64,000 nt of DNA. It comes from Azophilus sp965247035 (GTDB taxonomy: Bacteria; Pseudomonadota; Gammaproteobacteria; Pseudomonadales; Azotimanducaceae). Position 1 is the stretch's first letter. The number at the start of each line of letters is the position of its first letter. A model generated the notes under the pieces. That model worked only from the letters and a program-made list of their open reading frames with translations. It made no database searches and was not told the origin of the DNA. Both the position numbers and the translations under genes were made by a program. The stretch spans positions 1,240,001-1,304,000 of the forward strand of contig CBDFGJ010000001.1 in assembly GCA_965247035.1 (NCBI GenBank). Reading direction: 5' to 3'. Positions 8,782-16,391 of the stretch are shown piece after piece.

Positions 8782-10298
8782 CGACCCAAGCCAGGCACCG
8801 CATGGGTGTCGTGCGCCATGCAGATGTTCTTGGTCTCCATATAGAAATCGAAACTGTAGTCGCCGCCATCTCGGCCGATGCCGCTGGCCTTCATGCCGCC
8901 AAAGGGCGCCGGCAGGTGTCTGTTGTTCTCCGAATTGAACCAGATCATGCCGGCGTCAAGGGACCGCGCCAAGCGCTGAGCGCGGCCTAGGCTGCCGGTC
9001 CAGGCGTAGGCGGCAAGGCCGTATTCCACATCATTGGCGATTGTGACGGCTTGCTCTTCATCCGCAAACGGGATGGCGGTGAGCACCGGGCCGAAGATCT
9101 CCTCCTGAGCGATCCGCATCTGCGCCGTTGCCTGAGCGAACAGCGTCGGAGCGACGTAATTTCCCTGGTCAAATCCTGCAGGCCGTCGGCCGCCGGCGGC
9201 AATGCGCGCACCCTCCTTGGCGGCGATCTCAAAATAACCCTGCACCTTGTCCAGATGATTGGGATGAATCAACGGGCCTACTTCAGTGGCCGGATCCAAC
9301 GGATGCCCCACCTTGATGCGGCGCGCCCGCTCCGCCACCCGTTCAACCAAGGTGTCGTAAATGCTTTCCTGCACCAGCAGGCGACTCGACGAAGTGCAGC
9401 GCTCGCCGTTGAGGCTGTAGATCATAAAGGTCACAGCATCCACAGCACGGCTCAAATCGGCGTCGCCAAACACCAACACTGGGTTTTTGCCGCCTAGCTC
9501 AAAGTGAACTCTTTTAAGCGTGGGCGCCCCTTGGGCCATGATCCGGCTGCCGGTGCGGGATTCGCCGACAAAGGCGATGGCTTTGATGCTGGAATGCTCG
9601 GTCAGCGCCCGGCCGGCCACTTCGCCAATGCCCTGCACGGTGTTGAGAACGCCAGGCGGCAAACCGGCTTCATGGCAAATTTCAACCAGCAGTTGGGCGG
9701 ACAGAGGGCTCCACTCCGCTGGCTTATGCACCAGGGTGCAGCCAGCCGCCAAGGCCGGTGCAATCTTCCAAGTGGCCAGCATGAACGGCGTGTTCCAAGG
9801 GGTGATGACGCCCACCGGTCCGATGGGTTGGCGCAACGTGAAGTTCAGATGATGCTCGGCCGGCAAAGACAGGCCGTTGGCCGCTTGCGGCGCTCGGTCG
9901 GCAAAGAAACGGAAGTTCTCCGCCCCACGCACCGCCGCCTTGCCCATGAAACGCATGGGCTGGCCAGTGTCCCAAGACTCGATTAGCGCAATCTCCTCCG
10001 CCCGCTGCTCAATGGCGTCGGCGATGCGATGCAGCAAGCGCTTGCGCCGCGATCCAGGCCAAGCCCGCCAAGCAGCAAAGGCTCCGGCAGCGGCGGCGGC
10101 GGCTTGGTCAATGTCCCGCTCGTCGCCGGCAGCCACTTGATTGATAAGTGAATTGTCCGTCGGCGCGTAGTTGGCAAAGGTTTCACCGGAAGCGCCAGCA
10201 ACAGCTTTGCCGTTGATGAAGTGCTGGAGCACAGCGCTTTGAAAACGGGCAAGATGCGCCTTTGCCTGCGCCAAGTTGGATTCAAAAGTCTGACTCAT
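8778..10298 (-). CDS. hpaE: HpaE-like semialdehyde dehydrogenase
   Basis: NAD(P)-dependent aldehyde dehydrogenase, 506 residues, most like 5-carboxymethyl-2-hydroxymuconate semialdehyde dehydrogenase. It would oxidise the ring-fission aldehyde produced by the neighbouring dioxygenase. Key features are ITPWNTPFMLATWK (cofactor and Asn), HFELGGKNPVLVF (general base Glu), NGERCTSSSR (catalytic Cys) and the HpaE-like tail PFGGMKASGIGRDGGDYSF. It heads the hpaE-ligA-ligB operon. Its leader and first seven codons are present in three tandem copies. The symbol is given by similarity; 2-hydroxymuconic semialdehyde dehydrogenase is the alternative. Confidence 0.82.
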   Translation of the reverse strand: MSQTFESNLAQAKAHLARFQSAVLQHFINGKAVAGASGETFANYAPTDNSLINQVAAGDERDIDQAAAAAAGAFAAWRAWPGSRRKRLLHRIADAIEQRAEEIALIESWDTGQPMRFMGKAAVRGAENFRFFADRAPQAANGLSLPAEHHLNFTLRQPIGPVGVITPWNTPFMLATWKIAPALAAGCTLVHKPAEWSPLSAQLLVEICHEAGLPPGVLNTVQGIGEVAGRALTEHSSIKAIAFVGESRTGSRIMAQGAPTLKRVHFELGGKNPVLVFGDADLSRAVDAVTFMIYSLNGERCTSSSRLLVQESIYDTLVERVAERARRIKVGHPLDPATEVGPLIHPNHLDKVQGYFEIAAKEGARIAAGGRRPAGFDQGNYVAPTLFAQATAQMRIAQEEIFGPVLTAIPFADEEQAVTIANDVEYGLAAYAWTGSLGRAQRLARSLDAGMIWFNSENNRHLPAPFGGMKASGIGRDGGDYSFDFYMETKNICMAHDTHAVPGLGR

Positions 10299-10857
10299 CC
10301 CTGATCCCTCTTAATGAACCGCGCCCCCTTACCGGCAAGGCGGGCTCCGGCAATAACGCAACATGGGGCTAGTGTCCTAGCGCGGACCCAAGACATCAGC
10401 TCCTCGGCACACCAATCCACAAAGCCCATCGTCCAGAATTTACCCAGTGCGGCCACTACCGAACATTGACCGATTCAAAAGTCTGACTCATCCCTGATTC
10501 CTCTTAATGAACCGCGCCCCCTTACCGGCAAGGCGGGCTTCGGCAATAACGCAACATGGGGCTAGTGTCCTAGCGCGGCCCCAAGACATCAGCTCCTCGG
10601 CACACCAATCCACAAAGCCCATCGTCCAGAATTTACCCAGTGCGGTCACTACCGAACATTGACCGATTCAAAAGTCTGACTCATCCCTGATTCCTCTTAA
10701 TGAACCGCGCCCCCTTACCAGCAAGGCGGGCTCCGGCAATAACGCAACATGGGGCTAGTGTCCTAGCACGGGCCCAAGACATCAGCTCCTCGGCACACCA
10801 ATCCACAAAGCCCATCGTCCAGAATTTACCCAGTGCGATCACTACCGAACATTGACC
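10279..10857. repeat. Three tandem 193-bp copies of the hpaE leader and start
   Basis: Units at 10279-10471, 10472-10664 and 10665-10857 are nearly identical, differing at a few positions. Each contains, read on the minus strand, a leader with a GC-rich hairpin (around CCGGCAAGGCGGGC), a ribosome binding site, ATG and the first 20 nt of hpaE. Only the unit nearest hpaE continues into the gene. In the other two the frame runs MSQTFESVNVR and stops, giving two 11-residue micro-ORFs upstream. Confidence 0.95.
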
Positions 10858-10869
10858 GATTTTTTTGCT

Positions 10870-10884
10870 TGCAATTCAATTGCA
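10870..10884. promoter_or_regulatory. Candidate HpaR (MarR-type) operator
   Basis: TGCAATTCAATTGCA is a perfect 15-bp palindrome around a central base. It lies between the divergent hpaE operon (behind its repeats) and hpaR, 40 bp before the hpaR start, within an AT-rich stretch that could hold both promoters. MarR-family HpaR proteins bind palindromes in this kind of divergent spacer. The assignment is by position and symmetry only. Confidence 0.5.
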
Positions 10885-10924
10885 TTTAATTAACATATTA
10901 AATATTAATATCGCAAGAAATTAC

Positions 10925-11389
10925 ATGAAAAATTTCGACCGATCACTGCCGATGCTCATGCATCGCGCCCTTGGCGCCATCATGCCGTGCTTTCGCGCCA
11001 TCTTTCGCCGGTTCAACCTAACGGAGCGCCAATGGCGGGTGCTAAGGGTGCTTTGGGAGGCGGATGGAACCTCGTCGGGAGCGCTGGCGGAAAGAACGCT
11101 CATTCCCGCGCCGAGCTTGGTCGGCGTGATCGACCGCTTGCAGCAGGACAACCGCGTCGAGCGCCGTCAATCAACCTCGGACAGACGTTCCGCCTTGGTC
11201 TGGCTGACCGATGCGGGGCGCGCCTTGCAGCAGGAGGTCTCACCCTTGGTGGACACCGCCTACGCTGAACTTCAAGAATCGATCAGCACCCAGGAATGGC
11301 GGATGCTGACCACCACCCTGGAGAAAATCGCCGCGCAAGCCAACGGTCGGTCCAATGCCCGGCGCAATGAAGCTAAACAAAGGAGATGA
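10925..11389 (+). CDS. hpaR: HpaR, MarR-family regulator of aromatic degradation
   Basis: A 154-residue winged-helix regulator. The start at 10925 gives MKNFDRSLPMLMHRA, the typical HpaR N terminus; an upstream in-frame ATG at 10865 lies in the promoter region. The wHTH spans LTERQWRVLRVLWEADG to the wing STSDRRSALVWLTDAGRAL. HpaR proteins repress homoprotocatechuate catabolism genes until the aromatic ligand binds. It is divergent from the hpaE-ligAB operon and is followed after 3 nt by the hpaB-like gene, so it probably controls both. Confidence 0.88.
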   Translation: MKNFDRSLPMLMHRALGAIMPCFRAIFRRFNLTERQWRVLRVLWEADGTSSGALAERTLIPAPSLVGVIDRLQQDNRVERRQSTSDRRSALVWLTDAGRALQQEVSPLVDTAYAELQESISTQEWRMLTTTLEKIAAQANGRSNARRNEAKQRR

Positions 11390-11392
11390 GCC

Positions 11393-12844
11393 ATGACGGT
11401 GAAGACAGGCGAGCAATACCTTGCATCCCTACGCGACGGCAGAGAGGTGTGGCTGCAGGGCGCGCAAGTCGATGATGTCACTACGACCCCGGGGCTGGCC
11501 CGGGGCGCGGCGACCTTGGCCGGATTCATCGACCGGCAACATGAGGCGGCAAAGCAGGACACCCTGACCTATGTGGAGGGCGGCGAGCGCTACCCGATGT
11601 CTTTTCTGGTGCCTCGAACGCCGGCGGACGTGCAACGGCGCGGCGCGGCTTTGTATGAATGGGCTAAATGGTCCAACGGCATGCTGGGGCGGACGCCGGA
11701 TTACAAGAACGCTTCCGTGATGGCCTTTGGCGCTGCGGCGGAATTTCTCAACGAGAACCGCTCCGAGGGTGCCTTGGATTTCGCCGCCAACATGCGCGCC
11801 TACTACCAACAGGCTCGCCACAACGACATGGTGCTCACCCATACGTTGGTGAATCCCCAATTCAACGCGGAGCGGTTCAAGATGGGCCTGTCCAGCCCGG
11901 AGGTGGCGCTCAGGGCAGTGCGGGAGACGGACGCCGGGCTGGTTGTCAACGGAGCGCGATTGCTGGCCACCCTAGGGCCGCTGGCCAATGAGATTGAAGT
12001 CTTCCCCTCCACCCTGCTCAAAGCCGCCGAGGAGAACAAGCCGTTCGCCTTCGCCTTCACCCTGCCTTTGAACACGCCGGGCATTCGGCTGATCTGCCGC
12101 GACACCTACGACCACGATAAATCCACCTTCGATGCACCCTTGGCATCCCGCTTTGAAGAGATGGACGCGGTGGTGATCTTCGACCACGTGTTGGTGCCTT
12201 GGGAGCGCCTGTTCATGTACGGCGACCCGCTGCTGTGCAACCGCGCCTTCGCCGAAACCAATGCGGTGGTGCATATGATGCATCAAGCGGCTTGCGGCAA
12301 GCTGGCCAAGGCCGAGTTCATCGTTGGCCTGCTTTGCGCCATGGCGAAGGCATCGGGCAAGGATAAGGACATGAACGTAAAGGGCCAGATCGCGGCAGCC
12401 ATGTGGACGGCGGAGACGATTCGGGCCTTGCTGTTCGCCGCCGAGCAGCAACCGGAGCAGGACCGCTGGGGCGCCTACATCCCCAAACGCCAGCCCTTGG
12501 ACACATCGCGCAACCTGTTTCCCAAACTTTATCCCAAGTTGGTGGACACCATCCACATGCTGGGCTCAAGCTCGTTGATGGCCACCCCCTGCGAGGCGGA
12601 CTTCACCAATGCCATCGCGGGCGATGTCGAACGTTACTTCGAGCTCGTCAACCTAGGCAGCCGAGACCGGGTGGCGTTGTTCCGCTTGGCTCACGATGTG
12701 GCCGTGTCCGGCTTTGGCAACCGACAGGTGCTCTATGAACGCTTCTTCTTCGGTCCCCAAAACGTGATGGCCTCCATCTACTACGACCTGTACGACAAGG
12801 ACAAAATGATGGACCGGGTGACCGAGTTGCTGCACCGCGCCTGA
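11393..12844 (+). CDS. hpaB: HpaB-family 4-hydroxyphenylacetate 3-monooxygenase, oxygenase component
   Basis: FADH2-dependent aromatic monooxygenase of 483 residues, slightly shorter than the roughly 520 of enterobacterial HpaB. The N-terminal TGEQYLASLRDGREVWLQG is the HpaB-family opening, and the C-terminal half has the acyl-CoA dehydrogenase-like helical fold. It would ortho-hydroxylate a phenol, for example 4-hydroxyphenylacetate, to the catechol used by the LigAB enzyme. It is co-transcribed with hpaR, with AAAGGAG just before its start. No HpaC flavin reductase gene is in the window, so reduced flavin must come from elsewhere. Other phenols are possible substrates. Confidence 0.85.
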   Translation: MTVKTGEQYLASLRDGREVWLQGAQVDDVTTTPGLARGAATLAGFIDRQHEAAKQDTLTYVEGGERYPMSFLVPRTPADVQRRGAALYEWAKWSNGMLGRTPDYKNASVMAFGAAAEFLNENRSEGALDFAANMRAYYQQARHNDMVLTHTLVNPQFNAERFKMGLSSPEVALRAVRETDAGLVVNGARLLATLGPLANEIEVFPSTLLKAAEENKPFAFAFTLPLNTPGIRLICRDTYDHDKSTFDAPLASRFEEMDAVVIFDHVLVPWERLFMYGDPLLCNRAFAETNAVVHMMHQAACGKLAKAEFIVGLLCAMAKASGKDKDMNVKGQIAAAMWTAETIRALLFAAEQQPEQDRWGAYIPKRQPLDTSRNLFPKLYPKLVDTIHMLGSSSLMATPCEADFTNAIAGDVERYFELVNLGSRDRVALFRLAHDVAVSGFGNRQVLYERFFFGPQNVMASIYYDLYDKDKMMDRVTELLHRA

Positions 12845-13047
12845 GACCGGCCTGTCGCCTAAGGTCGAGCCAAGTCACTTTGGCGCGGCGGCCCTGCAAG
12901 AGAACACGGGCCGCTGCACCCCTGCTGCGGCCAGCCACGCGGACGCAAAAGCGCCAAATGTCACACCGGCCCGTCCCCGTTTTCAGCCTTGATTGACAAG
13001 GTTAAATGGGTCGAATTGCGGAGTGGCTCAACGCGGCCAGCCCTCTG

Positions 13048-14040
13048 CTACAGCTCACGCGAGCGGCTGTACGCCAAGGGCGCTTGTCCTTTGCCGCCCA
13101 GCCCGCGCACTAGCGGGTCATCCGGATCTAGTAGCAGCGTCGCCTCGGCCGTGATGTGGGCCGAGCCGGTAACCGTCGGCACAACCCGTCCGTCTTCGAT
13201 TTGGCCCCGCGCTTCAAATACGCTACCGGTGATGCCTTGCTGACGCCAAGCAGCGCCCGGTGAGAGCTGGCCATCCTCAATCAGGCAAGCGAGCTTGGCG
13301 CTGGTACCGGTGCCGCAGGGCGAACGGTCATAGGCATTGCCTGGGCAAAGCACGAAGTTGCTCCCGTCCGCCAGCTCCGGATTGGATGGCGGGCCGCACA
13401 ACTCCACATGATCGATCAGTTCTCCGGCTGGCCCTCGCACACCCTGCCCATCAAGTTGGCGGCGAATCGCCCCAGCATAGTTGGTTAGCCGGCCTACGTT
13501 TTCCAATTCAAGCGCCTGCCCGTGTTCAGACAGAATGAAAAACCAATTGCCACCCCAGGCCACATCGCCTTTAACGTCACCGATTTCCGGCACTTTCAGC
13601 ACCAGACCCTTGCGGTAACGAAAACTCGGCACATTTGTGACGCTGACCCGTTGCGCGTTGTGCAATTGCACCTGGACCATGCCTACCGGCGTCTCAAAGC
13701 GATGCGGGCCAACCGCGAGCCGGCGCAAATGAGCGAGCGTCACCGCTAGCCCAATAGCACCATGGCCGCACATCCCTATATAGCCGATGTTGTTGAAGAA
13801 GATTACTCCGGCGGCGCAGCTGGCATCGGTCGAAGGGCGCAACAGCGCGCCAACCAGCGCACTCGACCCACGCGGTTCATTGATGACCGCTGAGCGAAAC
13901 CAATCACGCTCTTCGCGCAAAACCCTCAACTGATCGGCCAAATTGCCCCGGCCAAGGTCGGGCGCGCCCGCCAGCACCACTCGGGTTGGCTCGCCGCCGG
14001 TGTGCGAGTCAACAATGTCGATGCGGTGGAATTTGTCCAT
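13048..14040 (-). CDS. Proline racemase family: 4-hydroxyproline 2-epimerase-like
   Basis: A 330-residue cofactor-independent epimerase. The start at 14040 gives MDKFHRIDIVDSHTGGEPTR, the conserved family opening; 16 extra codons upstream are probably untranslated. Both active-site cysteines are present, in GYIGMCGHGAIGLA and SPCGTGTSAKLA, which favours epimerase or racemase over the Cys/Thr dehydratases of the family. It would convert trans-4-hydroxy-L-proline to cis-4-hydroxy-D-proline. Other hydroxyproline catabolic genes are not adjacent. Confidence 0.85.
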   Translation of the reverse strand: MDKFHRIDIVDSHTGGEPTRVVLAGAPDLGRGNLADQLRVLREERDWFRSAVINEPRGSSALVGALLRPSTDASCAAGVIFFNNIGYIGMCGHGAIGLAVTLAHLRRLAVGPHRFETPVGMVQVQLHNAQRVSVTNVPSFRYRKGLVLKVPEIGDVKGDVAWGGNWFFILSEHGQALELENVGRLTNYAGAIRRQLDGQGVRGPAGELIDHVELCGPPSNPELADGSNFVLCPGNAYDRSPCGTGTSAKLACLIEDGQLSPGAAWRQQGITGSVFEARGQIEDGRVVPTVTGSAHITAEATLLLDPDDPLVRGLGGKGQAPLAYSRSREL

Positions 14041-14089
14041 GGCTGGTTGAGCTTGGCAGTTTAGTGACAATGCGCCCTGTAAGTCCAAG

Positions 14090-14701
14090 TCACTGATTCA
14101 GCAAGGCTGCTCCCGCCTTCGCCTTGGCCCGCCCCGCGAGCTTGAAGATGCGATAGGCTTGTAAGGTCGCCAGTGGCGCGAAATGCACCAAGGCCGGCAC
14201 CCAATTATTGTGTACGAAGATCCAATGCGCCAAGGTCAACAAGGCGGCGGCGTAAACCGCTCGGTGCAACGGTTTCCATGCCCTTCCCAGACGTCGGGTG
14301 AAAAAATCATTGCTCGTTGCGCCGAGCGCAACAAGGACGACGAACGCCGCCCATCCAGTCCAGATGCCTAAAGCCCAGAACTCCGCCAGGATGTTGTGCA
14401 GCGTCTCCATGTCCACCACATAGAGAACGGTGTGCAGCAGCGCGTAGCCAAAGGCGGCCACACCGAGAGCGCGGCGCTGGCGCACCAACCAAACCAACCA
14501 GCGCAGCCGGGGAAACAGCATTCTAAGCGGGGTGAGCAGCAGTGCCACAATCATGAAGCGCGCCGCAAACTCGCCCGTGGGGCGCAGCAGCAGATCAGCT
14601 TGGGTGCTATCCGCAGCCAATCCGGGCAACATAAAGGCGGACGGCGCGGCCAACAGTAGCCAAAGGCCATATTTGCCGACAAGCTGGCTCATGCCGTTCA
14701 T
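14090..14701 (-). CDS. msrQ: MsrQ-type haem-binding membrane subunit
   Basis: A 203-residue membrane protein of the ferric reductase-like/YedZ family. It has about six transmembrane segments and conserved His in YALLHTVLYV, WKPLHRAVYAA and LTLAHWIFVH that would bind haem b. MsrQ passes electrons from the quinone pool to the periplasmic methionine-sulfoxide reductase MsrP, but no msrP gene is next to it here. Start MNGMSQLVGKYGLW at 14701 is chosen because the reading frame upstream is repeat sequence. The gap to the epimerase gene is 49 bp on the same strand. Confidence 0.85.
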   Translation of the reverse strand: MNGMSQLVGKYGLWLLLAAPSAFMLPGLAADSTQADLLLRPTGEFAARFMIVALLLTPLRMLFPRLRWLVWLVRQRRALGVAAFGYALLHTVLYVVDMETLHNILAEFWALGIWTGWAAFVVLVALGATSNDFFTRRLGRAWKPLHRAVYAAALLTLAHWIFVHNNWVPALVHFAPLATLQAYRIFKLAGRAKAKAGAALLNQ

Positions 14702-14870
14702 TGTATAAGACTGTTGCGAAATCCCGCTGAGTTTCGTGGCCACCAGTCTTTCCGCGTGATCCACTCCCCTGGATGGGAATGTCCAGGCATGGGAGCGGCT
14801 GGATGGATTTTTTCATAACCCTCATTTCGGAGCGGGTGGCGCAGGACAAGGTTCCGCGCAAGGTTAAGCC
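14697..14870. repeat. Dispersed repeat, copy 1 (partner near 45.8 kb)
   Basis: About 130 bp matching 45765-45895 in inverted orientation. The shared core includes CCAGCCGCTCCCATGCC and GGGATTTCGCAACAGTCTT, and both copies encode similar frames (QPLPCxxIPI). The copy ends at the msrQ start codon, so it contributes the msrQ leader. It may be an insertion-sequence end, but I cannot name the family. Confidence 0.55.
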
Positions 14871-14889
14871 CCTGATCGACTGGCGGCGC

Positions 14890-15127
14890 GTGGGCTGACA
14901 CGAGGTCCGTCTGCTCCAACGCCGCCACCGACTTCCTCCACGGGGTCCGGCAGCGCCTGCCCGTCCGCTCGGTGCAGGTCGGGCGGCTCCGAGTTCATGC
15001 AGGAATTCGAGACCGTCTGCCGCGACGCCGACATCCCCCCAATGTCCTCCCGCCCCGGTGCCCCAACATCAATGGCGCGGCGAGCGTAGCAACCGCACCT
15101 TGCGCACCGAATTCCGGCCCGGATCGG
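14890..15127 (+). pseudogene. Integrase-core (IS481-like) transposase fragment
   Basis: Frameshifted remnant. Readable pieces are ATDFLHGVRQRLPVRSVQ, then in another frame GGSEFMQEFETVCRDADIP and, in a third, the C(P)NINGxxERSNRTLRTEF-like end of an rve integrase core. The first part has a second copy at 25325-25402. No terminal repeats were identified. Confidence 0.55.
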
Positions 15128-16042
15128 ATAAACATCGCCGTAGCCGATGGTGGTTAGTGCCGCGACCGCCCACCACAGACTGTGGAAGACCGGCTGAAAG
15201 CGGTCTGGCTGCGCTTCATACGCGAAGAATTAGATGCCCCTGGCCGACAGATAAGGCAACAACGAGGTCACGACGAAGAACACGAAAAACTGTCCCCATG
15301 ATTGCCTGATGGCAACGCTGAAGGCCTCCATTGCGCGGCTATACCCGTTCAACTTAAATATCCGCAGCACCCGAAACAGGCGGAAGATGCGCAGGGAGCG
15401 CAAATCAATGCCGAGCGACGACGAGCGACAAGTAGCAGGGCGGAATAGCCAGCCGATCGATCATGCCGTAGAAGCTGAAACCGTATGCCCACTTCTTTTG
15501 GGAGCTGTAAAGGAAAATTGGCGGACCGCATAACGGTCGCTATCATGCGACCTATCAATTCAACAAGCTAAGGACATGGCAAAGCACATCAATAAAACCC
15601 TGACAGGGAAACGATGAACGAGCCAGCGGGCGAAGAACTGGGATGGACGCCTCAACAACAGACAGACTTTGACGATGCGGCGCAGCTGCTGATGGGCGTT
15701 TTGGGCCACAAGACGATGAGCAGATGACCAGAAGGGAGATAAAATGGCCGTTACATGACTGTTTTTGTATATTTTTCTTTACAATTTCCCTTCTTTTCGG
15801 CCATCGTGATCCTAAGCGCATATTCGATGGTGAACAGCACCGTGATGATAGCCTCGGTGACGGCAAAGGTGCGCAGAGCGCTTGCCGACAACCCCGGAAG
15901 GGTCTCCAATTGAGATCGCAACGATTGATGTGACGATCAAAAATAGGACGAACAGATCGAACGCACGACCGGCTGGTGTGTCCCATCGCTGGACAAGGTC
16001 GTCAATATGCACTGCAAAAATCCGTACGCTGCCATGCGCCAC
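15100..16042 (-). pseudogene. Voltage-gated potassium channel gene, disrupted
   Basis: Pieces of a six-helix cation channel read on the minus strand. They are an N-terminal helix (AFDLFVLFLIVTSIVAIS), helix 2 (TVLFTIEYALRI), helix 3 (YGFSFYGMIDRLAIPPCYL), the charged S4 (LRSLRIFRLFRVLRIFK), the pre-pore helix (FFVFFVVTSLLPYLSA) and the pore with the K+ filter TTIGYGDVYP at 15128-15157. The frame is broken near 15915 and 15440, by a stop near 15225, and by a 290-bp insertion at 15500-15789. Removing the insertion and one target copy restores MAEKKWAYGFSFYG exactly. The C-terminal end meets transposase remnants. Confidence 0.85.
15500..15789. mobile_element. MITE-like element inside the channel pseudogene
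   Basis: An insertion of about 290 bp flanked by the 8-bp direct repeat CTTCTTTT (15492-15499 and 15790-15797). Its ends form an imperfect inverted repeat: GGGAGCTGTAAAGGAAAAT on the left, and on the right, reverse-complemented, GGAAATTGTAAAGAAAAAT. Inside is a 37-codon ORF (15614-15727, starting MNEPAGEELGWTPQQQ) of unknown nature and no transposase. Eight-bp target duplications are usual for IS1595-type elements among others, and an IS1595-type remnant exists at 48.1 kb, but the link is inference. Confidence 0.75.
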
Positions 16043-16391
16043 TAAGAACAGTAGTGACGGACGTCCACTCCTTCACCTTGCCGCCGGCGAGCATCTCCGA
16101 ATTCCTGCGTTGATCTCAACGTTGGCTTCTCAATGCAGTTTCGGAAATGATGCGGTGCTCGGGCGTCGCAAGGTTTGTCCGACGGGAAGCCGATTCCACC
16201 AATACGCCGTGTCGGGAAATGTATGCCGAAACGGGGGAGCCAACCCATCCGGGTTTGGCGTGCAGCTTTGGGACGGCGGCGATGCACGGCCCTGAAAGCA
16301 GCCATTTAGGTGCCCCGGCGCCGGCGGCAGCGCATTCAGATTCCGTCTTGCAGCGTATAATCAGCCTTCGTCGCCGTTAGCGATAAGCTTC
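16043..16391. other. Intergenic stretch without recognised gene
   Basis: The 349 bp between the channel pseudogene and the SLC13 gene hold only unconvincing short frames on both strands. The promoter of the transporter gene must lie here. I see no repeat or hairpin that stands out. Confidence 0.5.

Noticed and set aside
12874..12964. Inverted repeat GTCACTTTGGCGC / GCGCCAAATGTCAC as a MITE or terminator
   Set aside because: The arms are short, imperfect and 64 bp apart, with no target duplication and no T-tract.
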